This document shows positions 62,040-64,000 of a DNA stretch of 64,000 nt, piece after piece. The position numbers and the translations under genes were made by a program. Source of the stretch: Natronomonas aquatica (GTDB lineage Archaea > Halobacteriota > Halobacteria > Halobacteriales > Haloarculaceae); assembly GCF_024449025.1 (NCBI RefSeq), contig NZ_JAHLKM010000009.1:1-64000 (forward strand), written 5' to 3'. The notes under the pieces are model-generated. The model was not told the origin of the DNA and did no database searches. It saw only the letters and a list, made by a program, of their open reading frames with translations. Each line of letters opens with the position of its first letter. The stretch's first letter is position 1.

Positions 62040-62785
62040 CAGAGAGCGTCGATTTTCCGGACGACCCCGGCGCGTTCGCGTCCGAGGCGCCCGAAGAAAC
62101 GGACCGGGCGGAGGCGTCCGAGCCGGTCTACGCCGTCGGGATCGGTCCCGGCAACCCCGAATATCTCACTCGGCGGGGCGCGCGGGCGATCCGCGAGGCC
62201 GACGTCGTCGTCGGGTTCGAGACCGTCGTCGGGTTCGTCGAGGACGAGATCACCGGTGAGGCGCTGACCTGTGGGTACGAGGACGAACCTGAGGTGCTGG
62301 CCGCGTTCGCCGATCGGATCGAGGGCGACGCGAGCGGGACGGCCGTCCTGATGGGCGATCCGAACCACTCCGGGTATCAGTTCGTCGGCAAGGTCGAATC
62401 CGCGATCGGCCGGCCGGTCTCGGTGATCCCCGGGATCTCCTCGCTGCAGATCGCCGCCTCCCGGGCCCGGACGCCGATGGAGGACAGTACGTTCGTCACG
62501 CTCCACAAGAGCGGCCCGATCGAGGCCGACCTCGAACGGCTACAGCGCGACGTCGGCGAGCGGCACCTGCTCGTGCTCCCGCGACCCTTCGATTGGATGC
62601 CCGAGCGGATCGCCCACCGGCTGCTCGAGGCCGGCGCGCCGGACTGTCGGGCGGTAGTCTTCGAGCGGCTGACCCACAACGACGAGACGGTCACGCGGAC
62701 GACGCTTTCCGGGCTGGCCGCCGATATCGACGACAGGGAGGAAACGGCGTTTTCGGATCTGTCGGTGCTCGCCGTCCGACGGTAG
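62036..62785 (+). CDS. cbiE: Cobalt-precorrin-7 (C5)-methyltransferase
   Basis: 249 aa. After an acidic N-terminal extension of about 30 residues comes the tetrapyrrole methylase fold: YAVGIGPGNPEYLTRRGARA, IPGISSLQIAASRARTPMED, and the late SAM-binding strand. Start overlaps cbiC by ATGA. The decarboxylating partner CbiT is not in the window. Confidence 0.9.
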   Translation: MTESVDFPDDPGAFASEAPEETDRAEASEPVYAVGIGPGNPEYLTRRGARAIREADVVVGFETVVGFVEDEITGEALTCGYEDEPEVLAAFADRIEGDASGTAVLMGDPNHSGYQFVGKVESAIGRPVSVIPGISSLQIAASRARTPMEDSTFVTLHKSGPIEADLERLQRDVGERHLLVLPRPFDWMPERIAHRLLEAGAPDCRAVVFERLTHNDETVTRTTLSGLAADIDDREETAFSDLSVLAVRR

Positions 62786-62864
62786 CGGTACAGGGGCGGG
62801 GCGACGCTTTCGGCGGTCGGGACGTGGCATCACCGTTATGTGACCGTCCCATCTACCCTCGAGT

Positions 62865-63035
62865 ATGTCGGAGAACGCCTCACCCTCGGGCCCGTCGATC
62901 GGCAACCGGATACTGGATACGGTCATCGGGCTCGGGGCGATGCTGCTTTTGCTCCCGCTCGTGCCGTTTCTCCTGCTTTTGTGGCTGTGGGATCGGTTCA
63001 AAGGCGAAAGCGAAACGCCGGAACCGGCGTACTGA
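62865..63035 (+). CDS. Small single-pass membrane protein
   Basis: 56 aa (MSENASPSGPSIGNRILDTV, then LGAMLLLLPLVPFLLLLWLW and DRFKGESETPEPAY). One strong hydrophobic helix with a short acidic tail. Tiny proteins of this design are common in haloarchaea; function unknown. Convergent with dnaK. Confidence 0.7.
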   Translation: MSENASPSGPSIGNRILDTVIGLGAMLLLLPLVPFLLLLWLWDRFKGESETPEPAY

Positions 63036-63041
63036 CCGGGG

Positions 63042-64000
63042 TTACTCCTCGTCGTCTTCCTCGTCGTCGACGTCCTCGAAGTCGGCGTCGACGAACTCCT
63101 CGTCGCTGCCCTGGCCGGCGCCGGCTTGACCGCCGGGGCCGGCACCACCCATGCCACCGGGGCCAGCGCCGCCCATGCCGCCCATGCCGCCAGGACCGGC
63201 ACCGCCCATACCGCCCATGCCGCCGGCGCCCGCTCCGGCACCGGCGCCCTCGGCACCTGCGGCCTGCTCTTGATACATCTGCTTGCCGATCTCCTGAAGC
63301 TGTTCGGCGAGGTCCTCGGTCGCCTCGGTGAGTTCCTCGGTCGTCGCCTCGTCGTCCTCGACGATCTCTTGGAGGTCCTCGATCGCGGCCTCGATATCGC
63401 TTCGGAGGTCCTCGTCGACGGCCTCCTCGTTCTCCTCGAGGAGCGTCTCGGCCCGCTGGATCGTCGACTCGGCGTCGTTTCTGGCCTCGATCCGCTCGCG
63501 GCGCTTCTGGTCTTCCTCGGCGTGCTCTTCGGCCTCCTGTTGCATCTCTTCGATCTCCTCGTCGGAGAGCCCGACACCGCCCTCGATGGTGATGTCCTCG
63601 CTGTTACCGGAGCCCTGGTCCTCGGCGGAGACGTTGACGATGCCGTTCTCGTCGATATCGAACGACACTTCGATCTGTGGCGTTCCGGCGGGCGCCGGCG
63701 GGATGCCGGTCAGCTGGAAGGCGCCGAGCAGTTCGTTCTCCTCGGCGATCTCGCGTTCGCCCTGGAAGACGCGGATGTTGACCGAGGTCTGGTTCGGCGC
63801 CGCCGTCGTAAAGACCTTCGAGGCCTCCGTCGGGATGGTGGTGTTCTTGTCGATGAGTCGCTCGAAGAGCCCGCCCTTGACCTCGATCCCGAGGGACAGC
63901 GGCGTCACGTCGAGCAGGACGATATCGTCGACGTCGCCCGCCAGCACGCCGCCCTGGATCGCCGCACCCAGCGCGACCGCCTCGTCGGGATTGACGTTCT
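63042..64000 (-). CDS. dnaK: Chaperone DnaK (3' part, runs off the window)
   Basis: About 319 C-terminal residues of Hsp70. Visible are the end of the nucleotide domain ([19 protein letters not shown]), the linker [16 protein letters not shown], the substrate-binding beta sandwich and helical lid, then a Gly/Ala/Met repeat ([20 protein letters not shown]) and the acidic EEVD-like end [17 protein letters not shown]. The start lies beyond base 64000. Confidence 0.96.
   Translation of the reverse strand, partial: NVNPDEAVALGAAIQGGVLAGDVDDIVLLDVTPLSLGIEVKGGLFERLIDKNTTIPTEASKVFTTAAPNQTSVNIRVFQGEREIAEENELLGAFQLTGIPPAPAGTPQIEVSFDIDENGIVNVSAEDQGSGNSEDITIEGGVGLSDEEIEEMQQEAEEHAEEDQKRRERIEARNDAESTIQRAETLLEENEEAVDEDLRSDIEAAIEDLQEIVEDDEATTEELTEATEDLAEQLQEIGKQMYQEQAAGAEGAGAGAGAGGMGGMGGAGPGGMGGMGGAGPGGMGGAGPGGQAGAGQGSDEEFVDADFEDVDDEEDDEE

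Overview
The window is chromosomal DNA of a halophilic archaeon (class Halobacteria). The evidence is strongly acidic proteins, high GC with GC-ending codons, TATA boxes about 25-30 nt before leaderless start codons, and a gene set that includes bacteriorhodopsin, DP2 polymerase, PCNA, Hjc, Hel308, HalX response regulator, PhaEC, CbtAB/CobN and many haloarchaea-only small proteins. I cannot fix the genus from the sequence alone.

Layout. 0-6.6 kb: an accessory stretch of lower GC with three class III aminotransferases, an SDR dehydrogenase, and relics of an IS200/IS605-type element, a histone-deacetylase-like gene and a second SDR. 6.6-12.3 kb: a rhodopsin locus with a 5'-truncated rhodopsin relic, two tiny membrane proteins coupled to a CDC48-like double AAA ATPase, a two-helix protein, an intact proton-pump-type bacteriorhodopsin, a nested palindromic element in the bop upstream region and a zinc-ribbon protein, then another IS-like relic. 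12.4-19.04 kb: an island inside tRNA-Phe, bounded by a perfect 35-bp direct repeat. It carries a DUF234-type ATPase, an ERCC4/XPF-type nuclease, a frameshifted SWIM zinc-finger gene, a MrfA-like DEAD helicase and a divergent coiled-coil protein, with no integrase. Degenerate copies of the repeat at about 20.78 and 22.74 kb suggest further decayed insertions, which contain a coupled HTH/partner pair and a nitrile hydratase operon.

22.8-33.5 kb: a GAGTA microsatellite before an NSS transporter, a sensor kinase, a PHA synthase operon (PhaE, and PhaC fused to a helix-hairpin-helix tail), lipase-like and cupin proteins, nucleoside phosphorylase, Hjc, an Nog1-type GTPase and a SIMPL protein. 33.5-52.7 kb: mostly core genes, comprising a DUF389 membrane protein, DP2 with a 191-aa mini-intein, a MutS-like ATPase, a Sco/TlpA/CcdA redox operon, a HalX regulator, Hel308, LipA, a 2-oxoacid dehydrogenase operon whose E1-alpha gene is wrecked, PCNA and a PIN/AbrB toxin-antitoxin pair. 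52.7-64 kb: an MFS transporter, then a cobalamin region (ferredoxin, CbtA, CbtB, an ID-type chelatase, and divergently CobN, CbiC, CbiE), a small membrane protein and the 3' end of dnaK.

The most notable items are: (i) the tRNA-Phe island with its helicase/nuclease/SWIM set, a candidate DNA-repair or defence cassette; (ii) the AAA ATPase plus micro-membrane-protein operon convergent with bop; (iii) the DP2 mini-intein with an AT-rich tract running on into the extein; (iv) a nitrile hydratase alpha-activator fusion with a His/Asp-rich leader; (v) the decayed pdhA beside intact pdhB and pdhC.
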